Shown here in pieces: positions 22,647 through 30,431 of a stretch of 31,214 nucleotides of DNA. The position numbers were made by a program, and so were the translations under genes. Each line of letters begins with the position of its first letter. Position 1 is the first letter of the stretch. The stretch spans positions 1 through 31,214 of the IMG/VR virus record IMGVR_UViG_3300013110_000127; one strand, given 5' to 3'. Source of the DNA: a virus. The notes below the pieces were generated by a model. It did no database searches, had not been told where the DNA came from, and saw only the letters and a program-made list of their open reading frames with translations.

Positions 22647-23870
22647 TTAATCAGCAATATAACTAAATAGTATGTTCGCCTCATTCTGGGGCGCTTCTTC
22701 GAAAGTAACCACCCTACCAGACAAAGTATAGTCATTATCTGCCCCGATAAGCATCAAAAGACCTTGGTTAAACACCATAAGTGTTCCTGCAACAAAATCC
22801 TCTGGTACTGTAAATTGTGTAGTCGATCCGTCAGCTGTCTCGGTGGGTGTTTGGGCAACTTTGTAATTAGTAGTTGTCACAGAGTCTGCAGAAGATGACG
22901 ATCCTCCACCTCCACCACCGCCTGTGGTAGCTTCCGTTGTTGTTGCGCCTGGGTTTCTAACTTGCTTGTAGTTTGCAATATTGTCATCAACCTTTGGTAA
23001 CAACAAGTCTGATTTAAGTCCTTCAAGTCCATACAATCTCCCGTTTACAGTATCTAGGTCATCACCAGTAATTATCCTCTCCCTCGGTATCTTAACTTCA
23101 ACAATGTTTTCTCGAATAGAAACATTTGGTTGAAGTCTATTGACATTCTCTCCAGTTAGCCACCCAAGAACCTCAATGTTGAGTTTTGTCTCAAACTTTC
23201 TTTCTTCGTTTGAAAAGTTGCTTATATTGTTGTTCTGAGAGAAGTCCTCCTGTATAAACGCTTCATACCTTAATCTCCCCTCTTCAATTATTACGTAATT
23301 GATGCCACCTGGTCTTGTTATGAAGGGTGTCACTATTTGATTCATTTGTTGTTGATATTCCGTTCTTAGGGTTATTTCATACTGGACCGTGACATAGACT
23401 GGTAGTGGGATTGTTAATGTCTCATAGACTATCTTGCTATTCTTCTTTGAGAAATTTAATTGTCCTGCCCTTTTATACATCGAAGCATTTGCAAAATTAG
23501 AAGTCTTATCTTGCTTAATTCGCCTGGAAACTGATATGGATCCGCCCTTTACTTTATCAATAGGTGGAATATTTGCAAACACAGTACCCTTCCTCGAAGG
23601 ATCCTTGGTGATGTTAGATCTCTCTATTGTTATAACTGGCAGAACCAGGGTACCGTCCTTGTCCCTGAATCTACTATCCTTCTTACTTTGAAATAACCTT
23701 TCAGATGAAGTCCATACCACTGGCACTTTCTTAAACCCAGTTGGCGTAATGCACCTAATGTCTAGCGTTTCTTCTATAAATTTATGCATTGCTAGATCGA
23801 TCGTTTCCATCGTGGACGGGGGAAAAGGAATATCTTCCAATCTTCTAGATTTTGTGACTGATAATACCAT
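22647..23870 (-). CDS. gp15-like tail completion protein, second copy with C-terminal added domain
   Basis: Encodes 407 aa. Residues ~25-270 are closely related to the preceding gene: GFKKVPVVWTSSERLFQSKK, PVITIERSN, PLPVYVTVQYEITLRTEYQQ and NFSNEERKFETKLNIEVLG. This fold pattern (KVPV, then [LM]P-I-x-[IL]-x, then a Y-x-[IL]-x-[IL]-x-T-x-Y-[EQ]-x-[QD]-[MI] strand and helix) matches T4 gp15, the tail sheath stabiliser. After residue ~310 comes a linker with seven Gly and four Ser, then a ~75-residue domain (DGSTTQFTVPEDFVAGTLMV, NQGLLMLIGADNDYTLSG) absent from the first copy and similar in pattern to the C-terminal caps of the two fibre proteins. It may expose a domain at the neck or tail terminus. 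Role inferred from the family and the gp13-gp14-gp15 order. Confidence 0.65.
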   Translation of the reverse strand: MVLSVTKSRRLEDIPFPPSTMETIDLAMHKFIEETLDIRCITPTGFKKVPVVWTSSERLFQSKKDSRFRDKDGTLVLPVITIERSNITKDPSRKGTVFANIPPIDKVKGGSISVSRRIKQDKTSNFANASMYKRAGQLNFSKKNSKIVYETLTIPLPVYVTVQYEITLRTEYQQQMNQIVTPFITRPGGINYVIIEEGRLRYEAFIQEDFSQNNNISNFSNEERKFETKLNIEVLGWLTGENVNRLQPNVSIRENIVEVKIPRERIITGDDLDTVNGRLYGLEGLKSDLLLPKVDDNIANYKQVRNPGATTTEATTGGGGGGGSSSSADSVTTTNYKVAQTPTETADGSTTQFTVPEDFVAGTLMVFNQGLLMLIGADNDYTLSGRVVTFEEAPQNEANILFSYIAD

Positions 23871-23878
23871 GCCCTACC

Positions 23879-24724
23879 TCACAACCCATATTTTGCCAAC
23901 TCATCTGGGTCGACAATGGTCCTTTCTTTTGGAATCTTAACTTCTACGATTGTCTCATTAACTACCTTGTGAGGTGTCTCTTGATTTATGCCACTTCCAA
24001 TCAGGTGCCCAAGCACCTTAATATCGAATTTTGTTTCGAATTTTCTTTCTTCGTTTGAAAAGTTGCTTATGTTGTTTTCATGTGAATAGTCCTGCTGGAT
24101 AAATCCTTCATACCTGTGATTACCATCTCTGATGATGATATAGTTAATGCCGCCTGGAACTGTCATAAAAGGCACTACAAGGTCGTTCATTTGCTGCTGG
24201 TACTCCGTTCGGAGGGTAATCTGATACATCACCGTAACATAGACTGGCAAGGGGATAGAGACCGTCTTATACACGGTTTTTTCAGTTTTATCTGGAAAGT
24301 TCAATTGCCCTCTCCTTCTCTTGGAGTGGGCGTTCTTGTAGTTGGAAGTCTTATCTTGCACGATCTTCTGCATAACGGGGATGGTGCCACCCTTTATCTT
24401 ATCTGTTGATGGTATGTTTGCCCACACTGTGCCCTTCTCGCTAGGACTTTTTGTCATCGAGGTCCTCTCGATAGTGATAACTGGCATGATTAGAGCGCCT
24501 TCAGCATCCCTAACACGACTATCCTTTTTGCTCAACACTGATCTTTCAGCTGATGACATTATAACTGGTACTTTCTTAAACCCAGTTGAGGAATTTACGT
24601 GTAGATTCATTTGCTCATCCACGAACTTATACATAGCAGTATCTATATTCTCAATTCTTGAATCGAAAATACGCTTGCCTTCGTAGTCGTTAAGTTGTTC
24701 GCTGAATGGTTTATGACGTTCCAT
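23879..24724 (-). CDS. 15: gp15-like tail completion / sheath stabiliser protein, first copy
   Basis: This 281-aa protein follows gp13- and gp14-like genes, as gene 15 does in T4, and has nearly the length of T4 gp15 (272 aa). Shared pattern: TGFKKVPVIMSSAERSVLSK, MPVITIERT, PLPVYVTVMYQITLRTEYQQ and QMNDLVVPFMT, matching in order gp15's VPITYASKEHF, LPRINLHLV, MIYELSIFTRYEDDMF and VEQILPYF. gp15 forms a hexameric ring that caps tail tube and sheath and binds the neck. The gene starts 14 nt inside the gp14-like gene, with AGAGGG as SD, so the pair is probably coupled. Duplicated in the next gene. Confidence 0.7.
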   Translation of the reverse strand: MERHKPFSEQLNDYEGKRIFDSRIENIDTAMYKFVDEQMNLHVNSSTGFKKVPVIMSSAERSVLSKKDSRVRDAEGALIMPVITIERTSMTKSPSEKGTVWANIPSTDKIKGGTIPVMQKIVQDKTSNYKNAHSKRRRGQLNFPDKTEKTVYKTVSIPLPVYVTVMYQITLRTEYQQQMNDLVVPFMTVPGGINYIIIRDGNHRYEGFIQQDYSHENNISNFSNEERKFETKFDIKVLGHLIGSGINQETPHKVVNETIVEVKIPKERTIVDPDELAKYGL

Positions 24725-25202
24725 TAAATAGACCCTCTCTTGCCTTTATGCATTCGGCACTTATTTCCATCATGTGGTCGCGCTGACCAAAGATTTGAGT
24801 TGGTTCATTTAAAGTCGCGATCTCATAATAAGTTTCACCATACAAAATAAAATCACCCTCTCTAACAAACAAATTCTGATCCTCTGTCAGTCTGCGTTTA
24901 TGAAAATGCACTACAATTTTTGACAATCGATCTACGCCTAAGTTGGTCGTTTCCGTCTCATACCCTTGCCACTCCACAAGAGCATAGACCATAATTGGAT
25001 TGAGAAAGGTCTTGTTCATTGCTTCGCCGTATATTGGATGAAAATTTGTTTCCTCAATAGACACTGGGTAGTAGACCACCTGTTGCCCAATGACTCTTTC
25101 GATAATTTCATCACTAACCTGTTTTACAAGGTCTCGTTCCTTCTTACCAGTAAAGAGCGGTGGTGGTGGCGCTTCTGGTTGATTCCACTTATTATCTCCC
25201 AT
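24711..25202 (-). CDS. 14: gp14-like neck protein
   Basis: This 163-aa protein fits T4 gp14 in order: an N-terminal helix then RVIGQQVVYYPVS (T4 MRGVECYYVPRE), FLNPIMVYALVEWQGYE (T4 AAYLNSFEGYEG), and VREGDFILYGETYYEIATLN followed by IFGQ (T4 [20 protein letters not shown], then YQLGQ). gp14 closes the neck with gp13 after DNA packaging. T4 gp14 is 256 aa; the C-terminal ~80 residues of T4 are missing here, so this is a core-only version. The start lies 6 nt after the gp13-like stop without a strong SD, indicating coupled translation. N-terminal residues PEAPPPPLF form a flexible proline-rich lead. Confidence 0.7.
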   Translation of the reverse strand: MGDNKWNQPEAPPPPLFTGKKERDLVKQVSDEIIERVIGQQVVYYPVSIEETNFHPIYGEAMNKTFLNPIMVYALVEWQGYETETTNLGVDRLSKIVVHFHKRRLTEDQNLFVREGDFILYGETYYEIATLNEPTQIFGQRDHMMEISAECIKAREGLFNGTS

Positions 25203-25208
25203 AGTATA

Positions 25209-26462
25209 TTACCCCACATACACCGAATAGGGTATTCTCTGCAAGACTTTTTCAGCTGCTTCGACCTCCAGTGCCTCCTTTTCCGCAATCTTTTGATAAG
25301 TAAGTTCGGAAAGAGTTGTTTTAAGTTCTTCTCTGAGAGCGTTCTGTTCTTCTTTGCCCTGTGATACTAAATCAGTTCCGTTGAGGGTTATACTATCACC
25401 AGGAATGGGCAATGAAGCAAACTTGGATCTGACCTGTCCTAGTGTTTCCTTGGATAGAGCGAGCGCGAATCTCCTGATCCACTGCTTACCAATTGAATTG
25501 ATAGTGTCATAAGGCAAGTTAGAGAATGGCAATGTATTCATGTTATTAACCCCCTCTAGTTCGCCTCGACCATTAGTGTCATCGTCCAAGTTAGATGAGG
25601 GGACAGAGAATTCTACCCACATTTTAGTAGGTCCGCCACCATATGGAATCGGAAACAATCTTATCTTATTGTTCCTAAGTTCATATGACCAATGAGACAT
25701 TCTAGTGTATATGGCGTCCTCGAATGCAAGTGCTTGTGCCTTGTTTTGCCATGCTGGTACAAGCTGGAAAGTGGAATCATCCGAGAATTGTCCATAATTG
25801 TGAAAATTGCCAATCACATTCAACCCACCGTAGTACCCATAGAATCTCCACATTGCACTAGGCGTCTTGTAATACACTTTTTTAATCAATATCCTTTTGC
25901 CATTAATCTTGCCAGTGTATGGTGCGCCTGATTCAGAGGAAATTATGTCCTGTAGATCATAATCTTGCTGCCCTACAGTGACATCAAATGACGCGGAGTA
26001 TTGTACAGAATCCTTTAATCCTATTTCTGATCCAATTTTCTCAGAGACGCGTCTGGAAAAACCATAATCAAATTTAGGATACTTCAAACTACCCGAGGCT
26101 GCGCCTGAAGTTAGTTCACCCTTATGATCGAATGTCCCTGTTGCATGACCCAAAAAACTAGGCAATGCATTGTTTGCCTGATGTATGTTTATAAGATATG
26201 AATACTCAAGTACTGCTTCTTCGTATGCAGCATATATGTTTCCATCTGAAAGTTCTATATCCAGCACATCACCGCCAAGTTTCTTATATGTGTGTGCAAC
26301 CTGGTCGACCGCACCTGAAATAAAGTTTCTAGAATACAGCACACTACTGTTTAATGAATATATTTTATATGGTAAAGATTTATTCACATTACCATGACTA
26401 CCAGTCTCTGGCAAGATGCTCTTGCTAGAAGTGCTAGCTGGTCTTAATGTTGGTAAAGACAT
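25209..26462 (-). CDS. 13: gp13-like neck protein
   Basis: Encodes 417 aa against 309 in T4 gp13. Both ends match: N-terminal LGGDVLDIELSDGNIYAAYE (T4 [20 protein letters not shown]), and C-terminal IGKQWIRRFALALSKETLGQ (T4 [20 protein letters not shown]), LPIPGDSITLNG (T4 LPGGVTIDG), EEQNALREEL (T4 EKEALREEL) and the final VYVG (T4 ILVG). The middle is longer than in T4 and Tyr/Asn/Gly-rich. gp13 joins the head vertex to the tail-side neck. An insertion of ~25 charged residues (TTLSELTYQKIAEKEALEVE and on) lies between the last two shared blocks. SD GGAGG, 9 nt before ATG. Confidence 0.8.
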   Translation of the reverse strand: MSLPTLRPASTSSKSILPETGSHGNVNKSLPYKIYSLNSSVLYSRNFISGAVDQVAHTYKKLGGDVLDIELSDGNIYAAYEEAVLEYSYLINIHQANNALPSFLGHATGTFDHKGELTSGAASGSLKYPKFDYGFSRRVSEKIGSEIGLKDSVQYSASFDVTVGQQDYDLQDIISSESGAPYTGKINGKRILIKKVYYKTPSAMWRFYGYYGGLNVIGNFHNYGQFSDDSTFQLVPAWQNKAQALAFEDAIYTRMSHWSYELRNNKIRLFPIPYGGGPTKMWVEFSVPSSNLDDDTNGRGELEGVNNMNTLPFSNLPYDTINSIGKQWIRRFALALSKETLGQVRSKFASLPIPGDSITLNGTDLVSQGKEEQNALREELKTTLSELTYQKIAEKEALEVEAAEKVLQRIPYSVYVG

Positions 26463-26529
26463 TTAATTGGTCCTCCGTGTCTAAGTAATTAGTCTTAAAC
26501 TTAACAAAACGCTAGGACTTCAAATTTCT

Positions 26530-26895
26530 TTACTCTTCAGTCTTCTTTGTAGTTCTTCTTGTAGTTGTTGTTTTTTTTCTTGTTGTGCGCTTCTTTCTGG
26601 GTTTTGGCGTCTCAACATCAACAACCTCATCTTTAACTGGTTCTTCGATTTGGACTACCTGAAGTTCTGGTTCGGGAATCCGTGGAGGTGCTTGGACCTC
26701 TTTCTTTTCTTCAACTGGTTCGTTTGTTACAACTTGAACCTGCTCTTCTTGCTTGATCTCTTCACTGGTGTTCATGTCAATTTCGATCAATTTGTTCTCA
26801 ACCTCTCTCTTGTCAAAACCAAGTGCTGATCGCTTTGCAGCATACTTCTTGGCATATCTTGTCATTGTCATTCTTTTTCTACGTTTACCCATCAT
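26530..26895 (-). CDS. Small protein with basic ends and acidic middle, unknown function
   Basis: This 121-aa protein begins very basic (MGKRRKRMTMTRYAKKYAAK), has a Glu/Val/Pro-rich acidic middle with repeated EEP/EPV motifs, and ends in a Lys/Arg/Thr tail (KPRKKRTTRKKTTTTRRTTK) resembling histone-like or protamine-like DNA-binding tails. There is no predicted globular core. Two adjacent ATG codons follow AAAGGAG; the second (26892) has the better spacing, so the protein may be one residue shorter. It stands between head genes and neck genes and could be a head-internal DNA-associated or linker protein. The MTRYAKK heptapeptide also occurs in the capsid protein. Function unknown. Confidence 0.65.
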   Translation of the reverse strand: MMGKRRKRMTMTRYAKKYAAKRSALGFDKREVENKLIEIDMNTSEEIKQEEQVQVVTNEPVEEKKEVQAPPRIPEPELQVVQIEEPVKDEVVDVETPKPRKKRTTRKKTTTTRRTTKKTEE

Positions 26896-26916
26896 TAAAC
26901 TCCTTTAACTAAAACG

Positions 26917-26932
26917 ATTATAACATAAATAG
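26917..26932 (-). promoter_or_regulatory. Possible promoter upstream of the 121-aa gene
   Basis: On the coding strand CTATTTATG is followed directly by TTATAAT (TATAAT at 26917-26922), then CGTTTTAGT and the AAAGGAG SD. The string TATAATNGTTTTAGT recurs before the gp26-like gene. It lies just after the terminator of the upstream gene, where a new transcript would be expected to start. Confidence 0.35.
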
Positions 26933-26947
26933 GTTTTTAATAAAGAA

Positions 26948-26976
26948 AAACCCCCAACCAAATTGGAAGGGGGTTT
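26948..26976 (-). terminator. Intrinsic terminator after 144-aa gene
   Basis: AAACCCCC and GGGGGTTT form an 8-bp stem with an inner CCAA/TTGG pairing. On the coding strand the stem is followed by TTTTTCTTTATT, a good U-tract. It lies 25 nt after the stop of the 144-aa gene. Confidence 0.85.
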
Positions 26977-27001
26977 GACTTGTAGTAAGGCGAGTTACTT
27001 T

Positions 27002-27436
27002 TTACTGGTCAGCAAATGCTGGTGCTGTTTCGCTAACCACGCCGCCAGACAAGTACCAAAGGGTTCCATCAGAAACACATTCAATTCTTGTGCCTCCTGC
27101 TGGGTCATTTAAGGTTAACTTACTGTTACTGCTGCCGTTTGGTGCAACAGATGCGTTGTCTGCATTTGTATCTAAGTGAACCACGCCGCCCAAAAAGTAT
27201 CTATCATCTGAACCCGTGTCAATAATCAATTCATCATTACCTGCCTGTGAGGTTACAATAAATGTAAACACGGTGCCGTTCTCTGGAGCGGAAGGAAGTG
27301 TAATTGTACAATCTGCCGCTAGTGCAATTGCATAAATCTCTCCACTTTCTGCAAGTGTTAAAGTCTTGCTCGTTGCTGTAATCTTTTCTAGTCTTCTTCT
27401 AGAAGCATCATATGCTGCTCTACCTACTTTTGCCAT
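27002..27436 (-). CDS. Small beta-rich structural protein, possible capsid-associated
   Basis: This 144-aa protein begins MAKVGRAAYDASRRRLEKIT and is then made of short beta-strand motifs: SKTLTLAESGEIYAIALAAD, CTITLPSAPENGTVFTFIVT and TRIECVSDGTLWYLSGGVVS. The 'TITLP-x-x-x-x-G-x-x-F-x-x' and 'ECVSDGT-x-WY' patterns are common in phage virion proteins, often in beta-helical or decoration-type modules. It has its own leader with AAGGAG SD and lies between two strong terminators, so it is transcribed as a single gene directly after the major capsid gene; abundant production, as for a decoration protein, would fit. This is inference; a short fibre-like protein is the alternative. Confidence 0.6.
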   Translation of the reverse strand: MAKVGRAAYDASRRRLEKITATSKTLTLAESGEIYAIALAADCTITLPSAPENGTVFTFIVTSQAGNDELIIDTGSDDRYFLGGVVHLDTNADNASVAPNGSSNSKLTLNDPAGGTRIECVSDGTLWYLSGGVVSETAPAFADQ

Positions 27437-27486
27437 TTTATAAATCTCCTTTTAATTAATAAAGGCTATCGCCTTACCTTTTATAT

Positions 27487-27495
27487 TATAAATAG
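27487..27495. promoter_or_regulatory. TATAAATAG element between capsid terminator and 144-aa gene
   Basis: The plus strand reads TATAAATAG, a perfect T4-type late promoter core, but it points away from the gene it precedes. On the coding strand it is CTATTTATA, 51 nt before the ATG. The 144-aa gene must have a promoter in this interval because a terminator lies just upstream. Confidence 0.35.
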
Positions 27496-27518
27496 TTTAA
27501 ACTAAACCAAACTCACAC

Positions 27519-27553
27519 AAAAAAACGCCCTACCACAATATTATGGTAGGGCG
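27519..27553 (-). terminator. Strong intrinsic terminator after major capsid gene
   Basis: CGCCCTACCA and TGGTAGGGCG form a perfect 10-bp stem with an 8-nt loop (27526-27553). On the coding strand it is followed by TTTTTTGTG. It begins 25 nt past the capsid gene stop. It insulates the highly expressed capsid gene from the genes behind it. Confidence 0.93.
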
Positions 27554-27578
27554 AATCTTTTAGTTGTCGGACACTTTA

Positions 27579-29330
27579 TTAAGCGCCTGCCTCACCAAGG
27601 AGACCTCTTACGACAACAAGACCATACATATCTGGTCTAACCATCTTCTTAGCGTAACGGGTCATGACACCCTTACGTGGTACGAAGTCTTCCGTACCGA
27701 AAATGGTAGGTGTTACCTGGAGTGGTACATATGGAGCGTACACATAACCGCTTTCAAGGAAAGAGTTACCTCTACGACCTACAAGAAGAATGTTTCTTGG
27801 GAAGTATGGATCAACCATAACATCAAACTTCTTGCTCAATGAACCAGTCTTAACAGCACCAATGTCACCACGGTCAGCGTCTGCCGTAACAGATGCGCGG
27901 AAACCGCTTGTGAACTCAAGGATGTTAGCAACCTCTGGACCACAAACAACAAAGTTTGCGCCACCACGAAGTGTCTTTCTGTGGATCTGAGCGCTCACGT
28001 CATTGATTGTCTCAATGAGAGTCTCATACCACTCGCTAACAGTACCTGTGAAGTCAGGTGAAGCACTGGTTGCACCAAGTTCACTGCCGTTGCTATCAAC
28101 GAAAAGACCTGGAGCGCGTGACCAGTAGCGTGTACCTGCCTTAGCACCCTGGATCAAGTCAGAGAGAATCTCCTGGTCGATTTCAAGAGCAATTTGCTCA
28201 GAAAGAATACCAGTTAATTCAACCTCTGCGTCAAGGTTGTGATAAGCATTGAGGTCCTGACCTAATTCAGGAGTCCACTTTGCCTTCAACTTCTTTGTAG
28301 CAGCTGTGACCGCTACGCTGTCGACCTTGATGTCGATTTCTGGGATGTTTCTTGGGTTGCTATTGTTAACTGTTGATCCACCTGTGGTATCACGACCAGC
28401 ACCTTCAAGCTCCCACGGCTCTCCACCAACGACTGAACCAAGTCCGCCGCCAGCTGAAAGCGTATCTGCTATCGGGAACGCTAGAGATGCATCATCTCTG
28501 GTAGGCGCGAACACGTCCGAAGCATGTCCGGTGAAAGTCAAAAGCAAGACCTCCTGGCTAGCACCTGTACCACCAGAGCCGGTGATTCTCGTCAAACGGC
28601 GGACCAGCTTTGCATGTCCGTAGTTTCCAGAACCGTTAGATGCCGAAATTGCCGAAGCATTGACCGCACCAGATGGGAAAGTAGTCGGCAAGTGATTTCT
28701 ATAAATAGAAACAACCGAAACTACGTCGGTGCCCGAAAGAAGATCAGGATCCCAGCGAATCAACTTCTTCTGTGCGGCAGTCATTGACGAAGGCGCTACG
28801 TTAGTAAGCCCCGTGCTCATGACCTTTGCCTGGCTCTGTGAACCAGTTGCGCTAGTGTAACCATTCGCCAGGTCATAAAAACCACCTGCTCCAACGCCCG
28901 TAGCAGGATTAAGATCAACACCGTCAATCAACCCCTTCGCTACAACGTTACCACCATAGATAGATTGTCCTGCTAGACCGCGAAGGCGATCATCAGTCAT
29001 TGTAAAGTCCAAGAAGAAGATAAGTCCACTTGGAAGACTCATTGGCTGCACGCTAACGAGTTCATTTGCAATCAACCCACCGAATACACGACGGACGATT
29101 GGGAAAGCAACTGATGCGAAACCTTCAACATCACCTGCTGCCATTGAGGACGCTTCACGAAGAAGCTCCTTTGCTTGGTTCTCAAGGAGAACCGCCATAC
29201 CATTCTTGGATTGCTCATCAGTAATACCTTCTAAGAGACCAGTCTTTTCCCACTTCGCAAGAAGTGCTTGACCTTCCTTAGACACGTCACGTCGAACAAT
29301 ACCTTCAGTTAATTTTTCTAATACAGACAT
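27579..29330 (-). CDS. 23: Major capsid protein (gp23-like)
   Basis: Encodes 583 aa against 521 in T4. The N-terminal region EKTGLLEGITDEQSKNGMAV, then AVLLENQAKELLREA, then FASVAFPIVRRVFGGLIANE, VSVQPMSLPSGLIFFLDF is the gp23 signature, and the C-terminal part (EQIALEIDQEILSDLIQGA; FVVCGPEVANILE; VGRRGNSFLESGYVYAPYVP; KGVMTRYAKKMVRPDMYG) continues it. It forms the HK97-fold hexamers of the head. An L-R-E triplet ending at E59 suits cleavage by the prohead protease, close to T4's site at residue 65. Codons look more biased toward CGT, GCT and TAC than in neighbours, consistent with high expression. SD AGGAGG. The gene is preceded by the scaffold and followed by the strongest terminator in the window. 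Confidence 0.95.
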   Translation of the reverse strand: MSVLEKLTEGIVRRDVSKEGQALLAKWEKTGLLEGITDEQSKNGMAVLLENQAKELLREASSMAAGDVEGFASVAFPIVRRVFGGLIANELVSVQPMSLPSGLIFFLDFTMTDDRLRGLAGQSIYGGNVVAKGLIDGVDLNPATGVGAGGFYDLANGYTSATGSQSQAKVMSTGLTNVAPSSMTAAQKKLIRWDPDLLSGTDVVSVVSIYRNHLPTTFPSGAVNASAISASNGSGNYGHAKLVRRLTRITGSGGTGASQEVLLLTFTGHASDVFAPTRDDASLAFPIADTLSAGGGLGSVVGGEPWELEGAGRDTTGGSTVNNSNPRNIPEIDIKVDSVAVTAATKKLKAKWTPELGQDLNAYHNLDAEVELTGILSEQIALEIDQEILSDLIQGAKAGTRYWSRAPGLFVDSNGSELGATSASPDFTGTVSEWYETLIETINDVSAQIHRKTLRGGANFVVCGPEVANILEFTSGFRASVTADADRGDIGAVKTGSLSKKFDVMVDPYFPRNILLVGRRGNSFLESGYVYAPYVPLQVTPTIFGTEDFVPRKGVMTRYAKKMVRPDMYGLVVVRGLLGEAGA

Positions 29331-29351
29331 TGTATTGTAACCTCCTAATAT

Positions 29352-30431
29352 TTAATTGTCTTTATTAATACCAGCTAATCGCTGCATTCTTTCAGCAAAA
29401 ATATCTGCTGAAGTAGCTCGTTTCTCTTCACGAGAACGAACCAGTAAGCTAGATCTTCTATTGTTAACTGCCTCACTCAGCGATTCTGGACTCTTCTTTT
29501 GACTAGTCTCCACTGTGTTTTGAAGGGTTTCATAGATAACCTTTGCTTGTTTTGCATCTTCGGCCTTAGCGATTGCTTCAACAATACTCTTTTTCTGTCG
29601 CTCATTCAGGGAGCCACAATCCAAAGTCCGATTGATATAAAGTAACTTTGCGTTTGATGTATTAACAGCATCAAACTTTTCTTTTATTTGTGAGACAACA
29701 GACTTATGAGCATTAATCTCGTCTGTTTTCATCTCATTTTCTTTAATTAAATCTTTATTTTGTTTATTGAGATTCTTGTTGGATTCTTCCAACTTACCAA
29801 GTGCTGCCTTGAGTGCCTCAAGTTGCTCCTTGATATCGTCATCTTGTAATCTGGCAAGTTCTTGCTCAACTGCAAGATCCAACTCTTCATTGGAAGTCCC
29901 CATCCATCCACTCTTTTGTGGCTTGATGTCAACCTTAAGAGATTCCATGATCTCATCAACGAATAATTCTTCCATCTCTTCTTCTAATTGAGTGAGTGTT
30001 TCGGTCGCAAGAGAACTTGCGTCAGCAGAAGCTTGAATTTCATCAGACATACCAGCAGCAAGATCATCATGATCTACCTTATCTGCTTGAAGTACATCCG
30101 TTGCTTCAATTCCCTCTTCGTCTTCAATTTCTTTAATTCTTTTTTCGATCGCGTCAAGATCTAACTCGACCTGACCCGACTCAGATGAGGGGATATCATC
30201 CATTGCCTCTTCATCAGACTTTGCAGATACAGTATCGTCAGACCCCTCATCGCTAGATGGTTCAAGATCTAACCCTAAGTCCATCTCTTCTTCCTCTTGC
30301 TCAAGAAGAGATGACACGGCATCCTTAATTTGTTCTGAATACTTTTCAATTACCATTTGTTCTGCATTTTTGAGCGCAGCGGATTTAAGCGCCTTGGCGT
30401 CAATGATTGCTTGTTCTAGAAGTGATGACAT
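29352..30431 (-). CDS. 22: Prohead core scaffolding protein (gp22-like)
   Basis: Encodes 359 aa from MSSLLEQAIIDAKALKSAAL. The ATG at 30431 follows AAGGGG and begins the family motif; an ATG 20 codons earlier lacks an SD and gives an unrelated hydrophobic lead. The N-terminal ~50 residues form a helix, followed by a very acidic stretch (EEEEMDLGLDLEPSSDEGSD), a long coiled coil at ~215-270 (LEALKAALGKLEESNKNLNK) and a C-terminal ESLSEAVNNRRSSLL plus ADIFAERMQRLAG typical of T4-like scaffolds. It assembles inside the prohead to guide gp23 and is then degraded. Directly upstream of gp23, as in T4. The prohead protease gene is not in the window and should lie further to the right. Confidence 0.85.
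   Translation of the reverse strand: MSSLLEQAIIDAKALKSAALKNAEQMVIEKYSEQIKDAVSSLLEQEEEEMDLGLDLEPSSDEGSDDTVSAKSDEEAMDDIPSSESGQVELDLDAIEKRIKEIEDEEGIEATDVLQADKVDHDDLAAGMSDEIQASADASSLATETLTQLEEEMEELFVDEIMESLKVDIKPQKSGWMGTSNEELDLAVEQELARLQDDDIKEQLEALKAALGKLEESNKNLNKQNKDLIKENEMKTDEINAHKSVVSQIKEKFDAVNTSNAKLLYINRTLDCGSLNERQKKSIVEAIAKAEDAKQAKVIYETLQNTVETSQKKSPESLSEAVNNRRSSLLVRSREEKRATSADIFAERMQRLAGINKDN

Noticed and set aside
27462-27475. Short AAGGC-TATC-GCCTT hairpin in the leader of the 144-aa gene
   Set aside because: Only 5 bp with no U-run; too small to call a regulatory element, though it lies in a leader.
28700-28708. TATAAATAG inside the capsid gene
   Set aside because: It reads as Ile-Tyr codons in a conserved gene and lies far from any start, so it is likely chance; it also warns that the motif can arise randomly in this AT-leaning DNA.
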